DNA from: Prauserella rugosa
GTDB lineage: Bacteria; Actinomycetota; Actinomycetes; Mycobacteriales; Pseudonocardiaceae
Length of the DNA stretch: 64,000 nt
Direction of reading: 5' to 3'
Assembly: GCF_000719975.1 (NCBI RefSeq)
Contig: NZ_JOIJ01000009.1
Location: 134,225 to 198,224, forward strand
Of the stretch, positions 17,775-27,182 are shown piece after piece. A program made the position numbers and the translations under genes. How positions within the stretch are numbered: the stretch's first letter is position 1; each line of letters opens with the position of its first letter. The notes beneath the pieces were generated by a model, which was given only the letters and a program-made list of their open reading frames with translations, had not been told where the DNA came from and made no database searches.

Positions 17775-18751
17775 GCGCCGCGACCGACCGGGTGCCGCGC
17801 CTGCTGGCTCTCGTTCCGTACCTGCTCGCGCGCCCCGGCATCCGCATCGACCAGGCGGCCCAGGACTTCGACGTCACACCGAAACAGCTGCGGCGTGACC
17901 TGGAACTGCTGTGGATGTGCGGCCTGCCCGGGTACGGACCGGGCGATCTGATCGACCTGTCCTTCGACGGCGACACGGTGTCGGTGACGTTCGACGCCGG
18001 GATGCGCAGGCCGCTGCGCCTCACCGGCGCCGAGGCGAGCGCCCTGGTCATCGCCCTGCGTGCGCTCGCGGAGACGCCCGGCGTGGTCGACACCGACGCG
18101 GTGCACCGCGCGATCGCGAAGATCGAGGCGGCGGCGGGCGAGGCCGAACCCGCGGGGGTCGTCGTCGGCCACGGACTCAGGGAGGGGGAACGCACCGCCC
18201 ACACCCGCGAGCTCGTGCGCCAGGCCCTCCAGGAGGGCAGGGCCGTGCGGATGCGGTACTACACGGCATCCAAGGACGAGATGACCGACCGCACCGTCGA
18301 CCCCATGCGGCTGTTGATCGTGCAGGCGGTCGCCTACCTCGAAGGATGGTGCCGCCGCGCGGAGGCGGTGCGCCTGTTCCGCCTCGATCGCATCGACCAC
18401 ATCGAGGTCACCGACGAGCAGGCCGCACCCCCGCCGCACGCCCGGCACACCGACCTGTCCGAGGGCGTGTTCTCCCCACGCGAGGACCACCCGGAGGCCG
18501 AACTGGTCCTCCAGCCGGACGCCCGCTGGGTCGCCGAGTACTACCCGTGCGAGGAACTCGCCGAGCTCGACGGCGGGCGCCTGCGGGTGCGGATGCGCTA
18601 TGGCGACGAGTCGTGGATGGTGCGGCTCGTGCTGGGCCTGGGCGGCAGGGCCGCGGTGGAGAAACCGGATGAACTCGCGGTGGCGGTTCGCGAACGAGCG
18701 GCCGCCGGATTGGCACGAGCACGTCACCTGGCGCTCACCCAGGACCAGTAG
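17771..18751 (+). CDS. pafC: WYL-domain transcriptional activator PafC
   Basis: This 326-residue paralogue of PafB has an N-terminal winged helix (DQAAQDFDVTPKQLRRDLELLWMCG) and a WYL domain (RLLIVQAVAYLEGWCRRAEAVRLFRLDRI), then a WCX-like tail. It partners PafB as an obligate heterodimer in known systems. The ATGA overlap with pafB supports equimolar translation. The nine-base gap to the next small gene suggests that the operon continues into tatAC. Confidence 0.94.
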   Translation: MSAATDRVPRLLALVPYLLARPGIRIDQAAQDFDVTPKQLRRDLELLWMCGLPGYGPGDLIDLSFDGDTVSVTFDAGMRRPLRLTGAEASALVIALRALAETPGVVDTDAVHRAIAKIEAAAGEAEPAGVVVGHGLREGERTAHTRELVRQALQEGRAVRMRYYTASKDEMTDRTVDPMRLLIVQAVAYLEGWCRRAEAVRLFRLDRIDHIEVTDEQAAPPPHARHTDLSEGVFSPREDHPEAELVLQPDARWVAEYYPCEELAELDGGRLRVRMRYGDESWMVRLVLGLGGRAAVEKPDELAVAVRERAAAGLARARHLALTQDQ

Positions 18752-18760
18752 GGTAGAGGA

Positions 18761-19009
18761 GTGCTTTACGTGCTGAGTGCCGTCGGGGTCGCTGTGGGGC
18801 TGGTCGTGATCGGCTTCGCGGCAGTCCGGCTCGGCGGCGCGGTGAAGGGCGTCCGGCGTGCCGCCGACGCGATGCGCGCCGACGTGGGGTCCCGTACCGG
18901 GATGCTCCGCGCCCGTGCAGCCGCCGTCGGCGTGGCCGTTCGCGATTTGCGGTCCCGAAACCGTCCTCAGCCGGCGCCCGAACCAGTACGATCGGCCCTG
19001 AACGAATAG
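18761..19009 (+). CDS. Small single-span membrane protein
   Basis: The predicted 82-residue product starts at a GTG directly after AGAGGA. It has one hydrophobic segment (about residues 3-26), then a basic amphipathic region ([19 protein letters not shown]) and a Pro-rich end. I do not recognise a named family. Position between pafC and tatA, with short gaps on both sides, points to the same transcript. Function is unknown. Confidence 0.7.
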   Translation: MLYVLSAVGVAVGLVVIGFAAVRLGGAVKGVRRAADAMRADVGSRTGMLRARAAAVGVAVRDLRSRNRPQPAPEPVRSALNE

Positions 19010-19023
19010 GGAGGCCACCTACC

Positions 19024-19380
19024 ATGAACGCCCTTCAGCCGTGGCACTTGATCATCCTCGTCCTGGTCGTCGTGTTGCTGTTCGGCGCCAAGCGGCTGCC
19101 GGACACCGCCCGTTCGATCGGCAAGTCCATGAAGATCTTCAAGGCGGAGACCAAGGACATGCGGGGTGAGCACGCCGAGGCGCAGGCTGCCGACCCGGAG
19201 AAGCCCACGCCCGCGGACACCAAGCAGATCTCGTCGACGCCGGTGGCCGAGGACGCCACCACGTCCACACCCTCGGCGACCTCCACGACTTCGAAGGACG
19301 ACCAGGTGGAGCAGCTGCAGCGCCAGCTCGACGAGCTGAAGAAGCAGCAGGGCGCCGAGCAGGCACAGAAGAACGGCTGA
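19024..19380 (+). CDS. tatA: Sec-independent translocase subunit TatA
   Basis: TatA forms the protein-conducting assembly of the twin-arginine pathway. The 118-residue product has the N-terminal membrane helix (residues 8-21), the FGAKRLPD hinge, an amphipathic helix ([18 protein letters not shown]) and a Ser/Thr/Glu-rich tail ending in a short coiled coil ([13 protein letters not shown]). GGGAGG precedes the ATG. tatC follows after 34 bases; tatB is not adjacent, as is common in actinobacteria. Confidence 0.96.
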   Translation: MNALQPWHLIILVLVVVLLFGAKRLPDTARSIGKSMKIFKAETKDMRGEHAEAQAADPEKPTPADTKQISSTPVAEDATTSTPSATSTTSKDDQVEQLQRQLDELKKQQGAEQAQKNG

Positions 19381-19414
19381 CACCGCCCCGGCGGATCGAG
19401 AACGGAACGCTTTC

Positions 19415-20362
19415 GTGGGAGACACCTCCGGAAAGCGCGAGGGCCGCAACGGCAAGCGGAAGGCACGGAGCCGTCGGCACAACCCCGACGGCACGATGTC
19501 GCTCATCGAGCACATCTACGAGTTCCGCCGCCGTCTCGGCTACGCGCTGATCGCCCTCGTCCTGGGCGGCATCCTCGGCTTCCTGTGGTTCAGCAACCGC
19601 GTCGGGTCTATCCCGTCGCTCGGTGAGCTCGTCACAGGTCCGTACTGTCAGATTCCGGAAGACATGCGGTATCCCCGCGGCGGGGAATGCCAGCTGTTGC
19701 AGACCGTGCCGTTCGAGGCCTTCATGATCCAGATGAAGGTCGGCCTCACGGCAGGTGCCGTTCTGTTCGCACCGGTGTGGATCTACCAGTTCTGGGCGTT
19801 CATCGCGCCGGGCCTGTACTCGAAGGAACGCAAGTACGCCCTGACCTTCGTGGGACTGGCGTCGATGCTGTTCGCGGGTGGTGCGCTGCTGGCCTACTTC
19901 ATGGCCCCGCACGCCCTCGAGATCCTCACGACGTTCGGCGGTGGCGAGTTCGCCACGTGGTTCACCGGTGACAAGTACATCTCGTTCGTACTGTCCCTGC
20001 TGATCATCTTCGGCGTGAGCTTCGAGCTGCCGCTGCTGATCATCATGCTCAACCGCGTGGGCGTCGTCCGCTACCAGATGCTGAAGAAGTGGCGCCGCGG
20101 CATCATCATGATCATGTTCGTGTTCGCGGCGTTCGTGACGCCCGCGGACCCGTTCTCGATGATCGCCCTGGCCCTCGCGCTGTGTGTGCTGTTCGAGATC
20201 TCGCTGCAGGTCACCCGCTTCCACGACCGCAAACTCGACAAGCAGCGCGGCACCGAAGGGTGGGAGGACCTGGCCGACGACGAGGCCGCGCCCTTCGAGT
20301 ACACGCCGAGCTCGATCGACGACGAACCGCGGGGCGGCACGCGCACCGACGACGTGACGTAA
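19415..20362 (+). CDS. tatC: Sec-independent translocase subunit TatC
   Basis: TatC recognises twin-arginine signal peptides. The 315-residue protein has a basic N-terminus, MSLIEHIYEFRRRLGYALIA (the conserved cytoplasmic recognition region), six membrane helices, and motifs such as QFWAFIAPGLYSKERK and FVTPADPFSM. A GTG start is used; an ATG 27 codons later, just before SLIEH, is an alternative giving a family-typical N-terminus. The next gene starts two bases after the stop. Confidence 0.96.
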   Translation: MGDTSGKREGRNGKRKARSRRHNPDGTMSLIEHIYEFRRRLGYALIALVLGGILGFLWFSNRVGSIPSLGELVTGPYCQIPEDMRYPRGGECQLLQTVPFEAFMIQMKVGLTAGAVLFAPVWIYQFWAFIAPGLYSKERKYALTFVGLASMLFAGGALLAYFMAPHALEILTTFGGGEFATWFTGDKYISFVLSLLIIFGVSFELPLLIIMLNRVGVVRYQMLKKWRRGIIMIMFVFAAFVTPADPFSMIALALALCVLFEISLQVTRFHDRKLDKQRGTEGWEDLADDEAAPFEYTPSSIDDEPRGGTRTDDVT

Positions 20363-20364
20363 CG

Positions 20365-21285
20365 ATGGGTCCCCGCGTCGCCCTCGCCTTCCATCCCGGG
20401 TCCGGCAAGGGCGCGGCCGCGAAGCTCGCCGGTGCCGTCGTCTCCCGCCTCCGGCCGCACGTCGGGCGGCTGGCGGTGATCGACGCCGACACCGTCGACG
20501 ACTTCCGGGCCCGCCTCGACACCGCCCGGACCGAGGGGCTCGACGCCCTGCTGGTGCTGGGTGGCGACGGTGCCGCGCACCAGGCCGTGCAGTACTGCGC
20601 CGGGACCGATCTCCCACTGGGACTGATCCCGTCGGGTACCGGCAACGACCTCGCCCGCGCGCTCGGTGTGCCCGCCGACCCGGCAGCCGCCGTCGACACC
20701 GCTGCGGCGTCGCTCGGCGCGGGCCGGGTGCGCCGCATCGATCTGGGACGCCTCGACGCTGCCGCAGCCCCCACTGCCGACGGCCGGGCGGCGGGCCCCA
20801 CGTGGTTCGGCACGGTGCTGTGCACCGGGTTCGATGCCGCGGTCAACGCGCGGGCCAACCGGCTGCGGTGGCCCGCCGGTCCGCGTCGCTACGACCTGGC
20901 GATCGTGGGCGAGCTGGCGTCGTTCCGCGCCCGCACGGTTCGGGTGTCCACCGAGGCGGGTGAGTGGGAGCTGCCCGCGATGCTCGTCGCCGTCGGGAAC
21001 ACGTCCTGGTACGGCGCGGGCATCCCGGTGTGTCCCGACGCCGACCCGGGGGACGGGCTGTTCGACGTGACGATCGTGGGCCGCGTGGGCTACCGCGAGC
21101 TACTGCGTGTCCTGCCTCGCCTGCGCACCGGCGAGCACATCGACCACCCGGCGGTGACGACGGCCCGGGCGCGCACGGTGCGGATCACGGTGCAGGACTG
21201 GCCCGTGTTCGCCGACGGCGAACCCCTGTGCAGTCCGCCGGTGTCGCTCACGTGTGTCCCGGGGGCGCTGCCGGTCCTCGGGTGA
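20365..21285 (+). CDS. Diacylglycerol/lipid kinase family protein
   Basis: The 306-residue cytoplasmic protein has the DAGK catalytic signature LVLGGDGAAHQAVQ and IPSGTGNDLARALG, and the C-terminal half fold (CPDADPGDGLFDVTIVG, FADGEPL). It probably phosphorylates diacylglycerol or a related lipid. The second Gly-rich motif reads GGDGA instead of GGDGT. It starts two bases after tatC and is probably co-transcribed. Its last 38 bases overlap the convergent YjbR-type gene. Confidence 0.92.
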   Translation: MGPRVALAFHPGSGKGAAAKLAGAVVSRLRPHVGRLAVIDADTVDDFRARLDTARTEGLDALLVLGGDGAAHQAVQYCAGTDLPLGLIPSGTGNDLARALGVPADPAAAVDTAAASLGAGRVRRIDLGRLDAAAAPTADGRAAGPTWFGTVLCTGFDAAVNARANRLRWPAGPRRYDLAIVGELASFRARTVRVSTEAGEWELPAMLVAVGNTSWYGAGIPVCPDADPGDGLFDVTIVGRVGYRELLRVLPRLRTGEHIDHPAVTTARARTVRITVQDWPVFADGEPLCSPPVSLTCVPGALPVLG

Positions 21286-21658
21286 CGTTCTCCTCGGCCA
21301 GCGCCTTCCACCCGAGACGCTCCCGCGTCGCCCTGGGCAGACCGGCCACCACCAGGTCGTACGAGTCCTCGATCAGGTCCAGCACCATCCGCTCGGGCAG
21401 CGACCCGTCCAACACCACGGTGTTCCAGTGCCGCTTGTTCATGTGCCATCCGGGCGTGACCGCCGGGTAGGAACTGCGCAGCTGCACCGCGAGCTCCGGC
21501 TCGCACTTGAGGTTGACGCTCAGCGGTCGCCTGCCGAGCGCCGAGAGTGCGAACATCTTCCCCGCGACCTTGAACACGCTGATGTGCTCGTCGAACGGGA
21601 ACTCCTCGCCCGCGCCCGTGAACTCCAGGCACGCGGCCCTCAGGCGATCCGGTGTCAT
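21248..21658 (-). CDS. MmcQ/YjbR-family protein
   Basis: The 136-residue product carries the family's markers: EFPFDEHISVFKVAGKMFALS near the N-terminus, SVNLKCEPE, then GWHMNKRHWNTV and YDLVVAGLP at the end. YjbR proteins have a CyaY-like fold and a suspected DNA-binding role; biochemical function is unsettled. The ATG at 21658 begins MTPDRLRAACL and matches the family length; an upstream in-frame start would add residues with no similarity. Confidence 0.9.
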   Translation of the reverse strand: MTPDRLRAACLEFTGAGEEFPFDEHISVFKVAGKMFALSALGRRPLSVNLKCEPELAVQLRSSYPAVTPGWHMNKRHWNTVVLDGSLPERMVLDLIEDSYDLVVAGLPRATRERLGWKALAEENVTRGPAAPPGHT

Positions 21659-21749
21659 GCCCACGCACGGTAGCGGCAGACCCCGACACTCCCGCACCCC
21701 ACAGGCCGACCTCGTGCGCGCGTGACCGCCGATGTGAAACCCTGACGCC

Positions 21750-24581
21750 GTGGACTCTTCCGCCTCTCCCAGCCCGGCCGAGGCGTACGCCGCGGCCCGG
21801 CGGCGCAGCGACTACCCGCAGCTCACCCGATTCGCCGCCGACCTCGGGTTCGACTTCGACGACTTCCAGGTACGCGGATGCCAGGCACTCGAGGACGGGC
21901 ACGGCGTGCTCGTCTGCGCCCCGACCGGTGCCGGCAAGACCGTCGTCGGCGAGTTCGCCGTGCACCTGGCCCTCGCCGAAGGTCGTAAGTGCTTCTACAC
22001 GACGCCCATCAAGGCGCTGTCGAACCAGAAGTACACCGACCTCGTCGAGCGGCACGGGGCCGACGCGGTGGGCCTGCTGACCGGCGACACGGCCATCAAC
22101 GGCAACGCCCAGGTGGTCGTCATGACCACCGAGGTGCTGCGCAACATGCTGTACGCGGGCTCGGACACGATCGACGAGCTCGGCTACGTCGTCATGGACG
22201 AGATCCACTACCTCGCCGACCGGTTCCGTGGTGCGGTGTGGGAGGAGGTCATCCTCCATCTGCCCGAGTACGTGCGGGTCGCGGGCCTGTCGGCGACGGT
22301 GAGCAACGCCGAGGAGTTCGGCGAATGGCTCGTGACGGTCCGGGGTGACACGGCCGTGGTCGTCGACGAGCACCGGCCGGTGCCGTTGTGGCAGCACATG
22401 ATGGTGGGCAACCGCCTCATGGACCTGTTCGTCGGCGACGGCCAGGGTGACGAACCCAAGATCAACCGGCAGCTGTTGCGCCGGGTCGAGGACGTCTCCC
22501 GGATGCACGCACCCGCCGCGTTCGGGGGACAGCGCGGTCAGCGCGGCAGGCGCGACCGCGGCAAGCAGCGGTTGCCGAAGTTCCGGCCGCCCTCGCGGGT
22601 CGACGTCATCGACCGGCTCGACCGGGCGGGACTGCTTCCCGCCATCACGTTCATCTTCTCCAGGGCCGGGTGCGACGCGGCGGTCGGCCAGTGCCTGCAC
22701 GCGGGCGTGCGGCTGAACAACCCAGACGAGATCGCCGAGGTGCGGCGGATCGTCGACGAGCGCACGGCCGACCTGCCCGAGTCGGACCTCGGCGTGCTCG
22801 GCTACTGGGAGTGGCGCGAGGGGCTCGAGCACGGCGTGGCCGCGCACCACGCCGGATTGCTCCCCGCGTTCAAGGAGACCGTCGAGGAGCTGTTCGTCCG
22901 CGGGCTGGTGAAGGTCGTGTTCGCCACCGAGACGCTGGCGCTCGGCATCAACATGCCGGCACGCACCGTCGTGCTGGAGCGGCTCGTCAAGTACAACGGC
23001 GAGGCACACGTCGACCTCACGCCGGGCGAGTACACCCAGCTGACTGGCCGGGCGGGGCGCCGCGGTATCGACGTCGAGGGCCACGCGGTGGTGCTCTGGC
23101 AGCCCGGCGTCGACCCGCGGCACGTCGGCGGTCTCGCCTCGACGCGGACGTATCCGCTGAAGTCGTCGTTCCGGCCCGGCTACAACATGGCGATCAACCT
23201 GGTCGGCCAGTTCGGGGCCGACCAGGCGCGCGAACTGCTGGAACAGTCCTTCGCCCAGTTCCAGGCCGACCGCGCCGTGGTCGGTACGGCCAAGCGCATC
23301 GAACGCAATAAGGAAGCGCTCGCCGGGTACGCCGAGGCCGTCTCCGGGGACTTCGACGAGATGTTGTCGTACGTCGAGCTGCGCAAGAAGATCTCCGACC
23401 GCGAGAAGTACCTGGCCAAGCAGAACAGCCAGCACCGCAGGGCCGAGGCGGCCCGCTCACTGGAGAAGCTGCGCAAGGGCGACGTCATCCTCGTCCCGTC
23501 GGGTCGGCGGTCGGGCCTGGCCGTGGTGATCGACCCCGGCCTGGATCCGCTGCGCGATCCGCGGCCGGTGGTGGTCACGGAGGACCGCTGGTCGGGGCCG
23601 TTGTCGGCGGCCGACTTCCCGTCCCCCGTGGAGCCGTTGGGCAGGGTCAAACTGCCCAAGCACGTCGAGCTGCGTTCGCCCAAGGTGCGCAGGGACATCG
23701 CCTCGTCGCTGCGCAACGCCGGGATCGAGAAGCCGTCGGGCCAGCGGCGCCGCTCCGAATCCGGTGACGACCCCGAACTGCTCGAGTTGCGCCACCAGAT
23801 GCGGCAACACCCCGTCCACGGCATGGCCGACCGGGAGGCGAACCTGCGCTGGGTGGAGCGCTACCAGCGGCTGGCGGCCGAAACGCAGCAGCTCGAGCGC
23901 AGGGTGGCCGCCACGACCCACTCGCTGGCTCGTTCGTTCGACCGCATCTGCGCCCTGCTCGCCGAACGCGGCTACCTGGAGCGGGCCGCCGACAGCGGGC
24001 TCGCGGGGGAGCAGGGGAGCGACACCGGTGCCGGGTCCGAGGACGGAGCCGATGCCGACCGGGTGACCGAGGACGGCATGATGCTGGCCCGGATCTACAG
24101 CGAGTCGGATCTGCTGGCTGCCGAATGCGTCCGCAGGCACGTCTGGCACGGACTGTCGGCGCCGGAACTCGCCGCGGTCGTGTCGTCGCTGGTCTACGAG
24201 GCGCGGCGGGACGCCATGTCGGAGCCGAAACTGCCCCAGGGCGCCGTGCCGAAGGCGTGGCAGGAGACGGTGACGATCTGGAGCGAACTGACCGAGGACG
24301 AGCGCAGGCATCGGCTCGACCGCACCCGCGAACCGGACGCCGGGTTCGCCTGGCCGGTGTATCGCTGGGCGCGAGGCGAATCGCTCGAACGGGTGCTCAC
24401 CACCGCCGAGGCGAACGGGCAGGAACTGACCGCGGGCGACTTCGTGCGCTGGGCTCGGCAGGTGATCGACCTGCTCGACCAGTTGAAGGACGTACTGGGC
24501 AAGGAACACCCCGTCGGCGGGGTCGCGGCCAAGGCGGCACGTGCGCTGCGGCGCGGCGTCGTGGCGGCCGGCGAGGTCTGA
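21750..24581 (+). CDS. helY: DEAD/DEAH-box superfamily 2 helicase HelY
   Basis: This is a 943-residue Ski2/Mtr4-like RNA helicase. It has a Q-like N-terminal motif FDFDDFQVRGCQALEDG, Walker A APTGAGKT (57-64), Walker B DEIH (150-153), SAT (LSATVSN), and motif VI QLTGRAGRRGIDVEG. The C-terminal third resembles the DSHCT region (EAECVRRHVWHGLSAPELAAVVSSLVYEARRD-like segment). The GTG start lies 91 bases upstream of nothing else on this strand. The order tatA-tatC-helY is conserved with mycobacteria (Rv2094c-Rv2092c), here with a lipid-kinase gene inserted. Confidence 0.95.
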   Translation: MDSSASPSPAEAYAAARRRSDYPQLTRFAADLGFDFDDFQVRGCQALEDGHGVLVCAPTGAGKTVVGEFAVHLALAEGRKCFYTTPIKALSNQKYTDLVERHGADAVGLLTGDTAINGNAQVVVMTTEVLRNMLYAGSDTIDELGYVVMDEIHYLADRFRGAVWEEVILHLPEYVRVAGLSATVSNAEEFGEWLVTVRGDTAVVVDEHRPVPLWQHMMVGNRLMDLFVGDGQGDEPKINRQLLRRVEDVSRMHAPAAFGGQRGQRGRRDRGKQRLPKFRPPSRVDVIDRLDRAGLLPAITFIFSRAGCDAAVGQCLHAGVRLNNPDEIAEVRRIVDERTADLPESDLGVLGYWEWREGLEHGVAAHHAGLLPAFKETVEELFVRGLVKVVFATETLALGINMPARTVVLERLVKYNGEAHVDLTPGEYTQLTGRAGRRGIDVEGHAVVLWQPGVDPRHVGGLASTRTYPLKSSFRPGYNMAINLVGQFGADQARELLEQSFAQFQADRAVVGTAKRIERNKEALAGYAEAVSGDFDEMLSYVELRKKISDREKYLAKQNSQHRRAEAARSLEKLRKGDVILVPSGRRSGLAVVIDPGLDPLRDPRPVVVTEDRWSGPLSAADFPSPVEPLGRVKLPKHVELRSPKVRRDIASSLRNAGIEKPSGQRRRSESGDDPELLELRHQMRQHPVHGMADREANLRWVERYQRLAAETQQLERRVAATTHSLARSFDRICALLAERGYLERAADSGLAGEQGSDTGAGSEDGADADRVTEDGMMLARIYSESDLLAAECVRRHVWHGLSAPELAAVVSSLVYEARRDAMSEPKLPQGAVPKAWQETVTIWSELTEDERRHRLDRTREPDAGFAWPVYRWARGESLERVLTTAEANGQELTAGDFVRWARQVIDLLDQLKDVLGKEHPVGGVAAKAARALRRGVVAAGEV

Positions 24582-24713
24582 TCGCGTGCGGCACGCGCGG
24601 AGTGTGACGGGGGCGACCGCGTTCGGACCTGACCTTCCGGGGCGGCAGGGCACGGGGTTGTGGTTGGATCGCGCACAACGTGTCGACGAGTCGAAAGTGG
24701 CGGAGGCAGGACG

Positions 24714-25463
24714 ATGAGCACGCCGTACGGAGGCAACGACCCGCAGCAGTGGGGACAGCAACCTCCCCAGGGCCCGCCTTCCGGTAGCTTCCCCGGCCAG
24801 CCGGGGTACGGCCCTCCGCCGCAGCAGCCGGGTCAGCAGCCGCCCCAGCAACCTCAGCAGCCGGGGTACCCGCAGCCCGGGTACGGCCCGCCCCCGGGAT
24901 ACCCGCAGCCGGGTCAGCAGACGCCGCCACCCGGCCAGCCGATGCCGGGTCAGCCGCCCCAGCAGCCGGATGGTTACACCCAGCCCGGTGTGGCGCCGCC
25001 GGGAGGTGGGCACGGCACCGCGTCGTACACCCAGCCCGGCACGCAGGGCGGCTACCCGCCGCCCGGGCCGCCCGGACCCGGTGGTCAGCCGCCGTTCGGC
25101 CCGCAGCCGGGGATCGGCGCCGCGCCGCCGCAGAAGCCGAAGAACAAGTCCGGCAAGGGCATGTGGCTGGGCCTCGGGGCAGCGGTGGTGCTCGTCGCCG
25201 CGGCCGCGGTGGTGCTGTTCTGGATCCCCGGGCTGCTCGTCCAGAAGGTGTTCGACGCCGAGGCCATGAACCGCGACGTCCAGCGCGTGCTCACCGACAA
25301 CTACGGCGTCGAGGGTGTCGAGAGCGTCTCCTGCCCGGAGGACCAGCCGGTGACCGTGGACGAGACCTTCACCTGCGACGTGACGGTCGACGGGGGCCAG
25401 CAGCAGGTCACCATCACGGTCAAGAGCGAGGACGCGCGCTACCAGGTCGGCAGGCTGGAGTAG
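24714..25463 (+). CDS. Membrane-anchored DUF4333 protein with Pro/Gln/Gly-rich cytoplasmic arm
   Basis: Residues 1-145 are a low-complexity Pro/Gln/Gly/Tyr arm built on PGYGPPP- and PGQQ-like repeats. One membrane helix follows (about 155-178), then an external DUF4333 domain ([37 protein letters not shown]) with two cysteines likely to form a disulfide. GGAGG precedes the ATG. The function of DUF4333 is unknown. A second DUF4333 gene lies 1.3 kb downstream, on the other side of an Eis-like gene. Confidence 0.88.
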   Translation: MSTPYGGNDPQQWGQQPPQGPPSGSFPGQPGYGPPPQQPGQQPPQQPQQPGYPQPGYGPPPGYPQPGQQTPPPGQPMPGQPPQQPDGYTQPGVAPPGGGHGTASYTQPGTQGGYPPPGPPGPGGQPPFGPQPGIGAAPPQKPKNKSGKGMWLGLGAAVVLVAAAAVVLFWIPGLLVQKVFDAEAMNRDVQRVLTDNYGVEGVESVSCPEDQPVTVDETFTCDVTVDGGQQQVTITVKSEDARYQVGRLE

Positions 25464-25540
25464 CCACTGCACGCGCGGGGGACGGCGTGGACGCGTAATC
25501 CGGTGGCGCGCGGCGAGCGGTCTCGGAAAGGATCGGTGGC

Positions 25541-26743
25541 ATGACCGATCACCACGCACGGATCCTGGGCGACGACGAACAGCGGGGCGCCGTCGAGCTG
25601 TTCCGCTCGGCGCTGCACGCCCCGCCACTGACCGACGAGGAATGGGCCTCGGCCCGGGACGTCGAGTGCGCCGGGCGCCGGCACGGTGTCACCGACGGTG
25701 ACACCGGCGCGCTGATCGGCACGGCGTGGGCGTGGGACACCGCGTTGACGGTGCCCGGCGGCGGAGTGCCGCTCGGCGCGGTCACCGAGGTCGGCGTGCG
25801 TGCCGACCGCACCCGGCGTGGCGTGCTGAGTGAACTGATGCGCGCGCAGCTGACCGACATGGCCGAGCGCGGCGTGGTCACCGCCGGGCTGCACGCCTCG
25901 GAGGCGACGATCTACGGCCGGTTCGGCTACGGCGTGGGCGCGCTCGCGCGGGACTACACGGTCGAGACGTCCCGTGCGCAGCTCAGGCCCGAGGCTCCGG
26001 CCGGAGGCCGCGTCGAGATCCGGGACCTCGAGACGGTGATCGACCTGGCCTCGCAGGCATATCCGGCGATGGCGACGCGGCCCGGCATGCTTGCCCGCCC
26101 CGCGGAGTGGTGGGGCATGTTGCGCGCCCACCTCGCGCGGCGTGCCGAAGGACGGGTCACCGCGGTGACGCACGAGGGCAAGGACGGCATCGACGGGTTC
26201 GCCGTCTACTCGGTCGACCGCCCGAAGCCCGGTTCCGCGACCCTCAAGCTCGTCGACCTGCACACCGCCACGATCGACGCCTTCGCGGGGCTGTGGCGGT
26301 ACCTTCTGTCGGTCGACCTCATCGGCGAGATCACCGCGACCAACCGGCCGGTCGACGAGCCCCTCGAACTGCTGCTCGCCGACCCGAGGGCGGTGTCGAC
26401 CACGGCGCGGTTCGACGATCTGTGGCTCCGGCTGGTCGACGTTCCCGAAGCGCTGGCCGTGCGGGCCTACCAGGGCGATCCGCTCACGGTCGAGGTGACC
26501 GACCGGCTGCTGCCCGCGAACACGGGCAGCTACCTGGTGGGACCCGACGGCGTGGAGCGCACCGACCGCGCGCCCGATCTGCGGCTCGACGTCGCCGCGC
26601 TGGCGATGATCCACCTCGGCGCCTGGCGGCCGTCGCAGCTGGTCGACACCGGCCGTGCGCAGGCACTCACGACCCGTGCCGCCTCCCGTGCCGACCGTCT
26701 CTTCTCGACCCCGACAGCCCCGTGGTGCGGTACGTTCTTCTAG
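25541..26743 (+). CDS. Eis-like GNAT N-acetyltransferase
   Basis: The 400-residue protein matches the mycobacterial Eis architecture: two GNAT folds and a C-terminal SCP2-like domain. The acetyl-CoA loop reads VTEVGVRADRTRRGVLSELM, Tyr125 lies in TIYGRFGYG (Eis general acid Tyr126), and the chain ends in GTFF, so the terminal Phe carboxylate that acts as base in Eis is preserved. Eis acetylates amine groups of aminoglycosides and proteins; the natural substrate here is unknown. It lies between two DUF4333 genes. Confidence 0.9.
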   Translation: MTDHHARILGDDEQRGAVELFRSALHAPPLTDEEWASARDVECAGRRHGVTDGDTGALIGTAWAWDTALTVPGGGVPLGAVTEVGVRADRTRRGVLSELMRAQLTDMAERGVVTAGLHASEATIYGRFGYGVGALARDYTVETSRAQLRPEAPAGGRVEIRDLETVIDLASQAYPAMATRPGMLARPAEWWGMLRAHLARRAEGRVTAVTHEGKDGIDGFAVYSVDRPKPGSATLKLVDLHTATIDAFAGLWRYLLSVDLIGEITATNRPVDEPLELLLADPRAVSTTARFDDLWLRLVDVPEALAVRAYQGDPLTVEVTDRLLPANTGSYLVGPDGVERTDRAPDLRLDVAALAMIHLGAWRPSQLVDTGRAQALTTRAASRADRLFSTPTAPWCGTFF

Positions 26744-26776
26744 CTCACAGAAGATCAACACCGAGGTGAGGGGCTC

Positions 26777-27172
26777 GTGGGGAGACGTCTGATGACGGCG
26801 ACGGTGGTGATCGCCGGGCTCGGTCTGCTGGCCGGCTGCAGCGAACGCGGAACGGACTCGGGCGGCTCCGACACGGCGGTGTCGACCCCGACCGCGGCCA
26901 CGTCCACGGTGGCGTCGGCGCCGTCGCCGGTGTCGACGCCGACCGAGACGGCGCGGGTCTTCGACGTCGAGCGGATGAACCACGACGTGCGTGCGGTGCT
27001 CGTCGAGCACTACCAGGTCGACGGGGTGGGCGACGTGTCCTGCCCGCGGAACCGCGCGGTCGAGGCAGGCGCCCGTTTCGCCTGCTACGTCGAGGCCGCC
27101 GAGCAGCAGCGCAAGGTGACGATCACCGTGCAGGACAACGACGGGCGCTACGAGGTCGGCAAGCTTCAGTGA
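26777..27172 (+). CDS. DUF4333 lipoprotein
   Basis: The 131-residue product starts at a GTG and has a lipoprotein signal with lipobox LLAGC (Cys21). A Thr/Ser/Pro/Ala-rich linker (22-60) follows, then a DUF4333 domain (VFDVERMNHDVRAVLVEHY, SCPRNRAV, FACYVEA). The domain is clearly related to that of the gene ending at 25463, including the cysteine pair, so the two look like an old duplication with different anchors. Function is unknown. Confidence 0.86.
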   Translation: MGRRLMTATVVIAGLGLLAGCSERGTDSGGSDTAVSTPTAATSTVASAPSPVSTPTETARVFDVERMNHDVRAVLVEHYQVDGVGDVSCPRNRAVEAGARFACYVEAAEQQRKVTITVQDNDGRYEVGKLQ

Positions 27173-27182
27173 CCCCGCCGGG

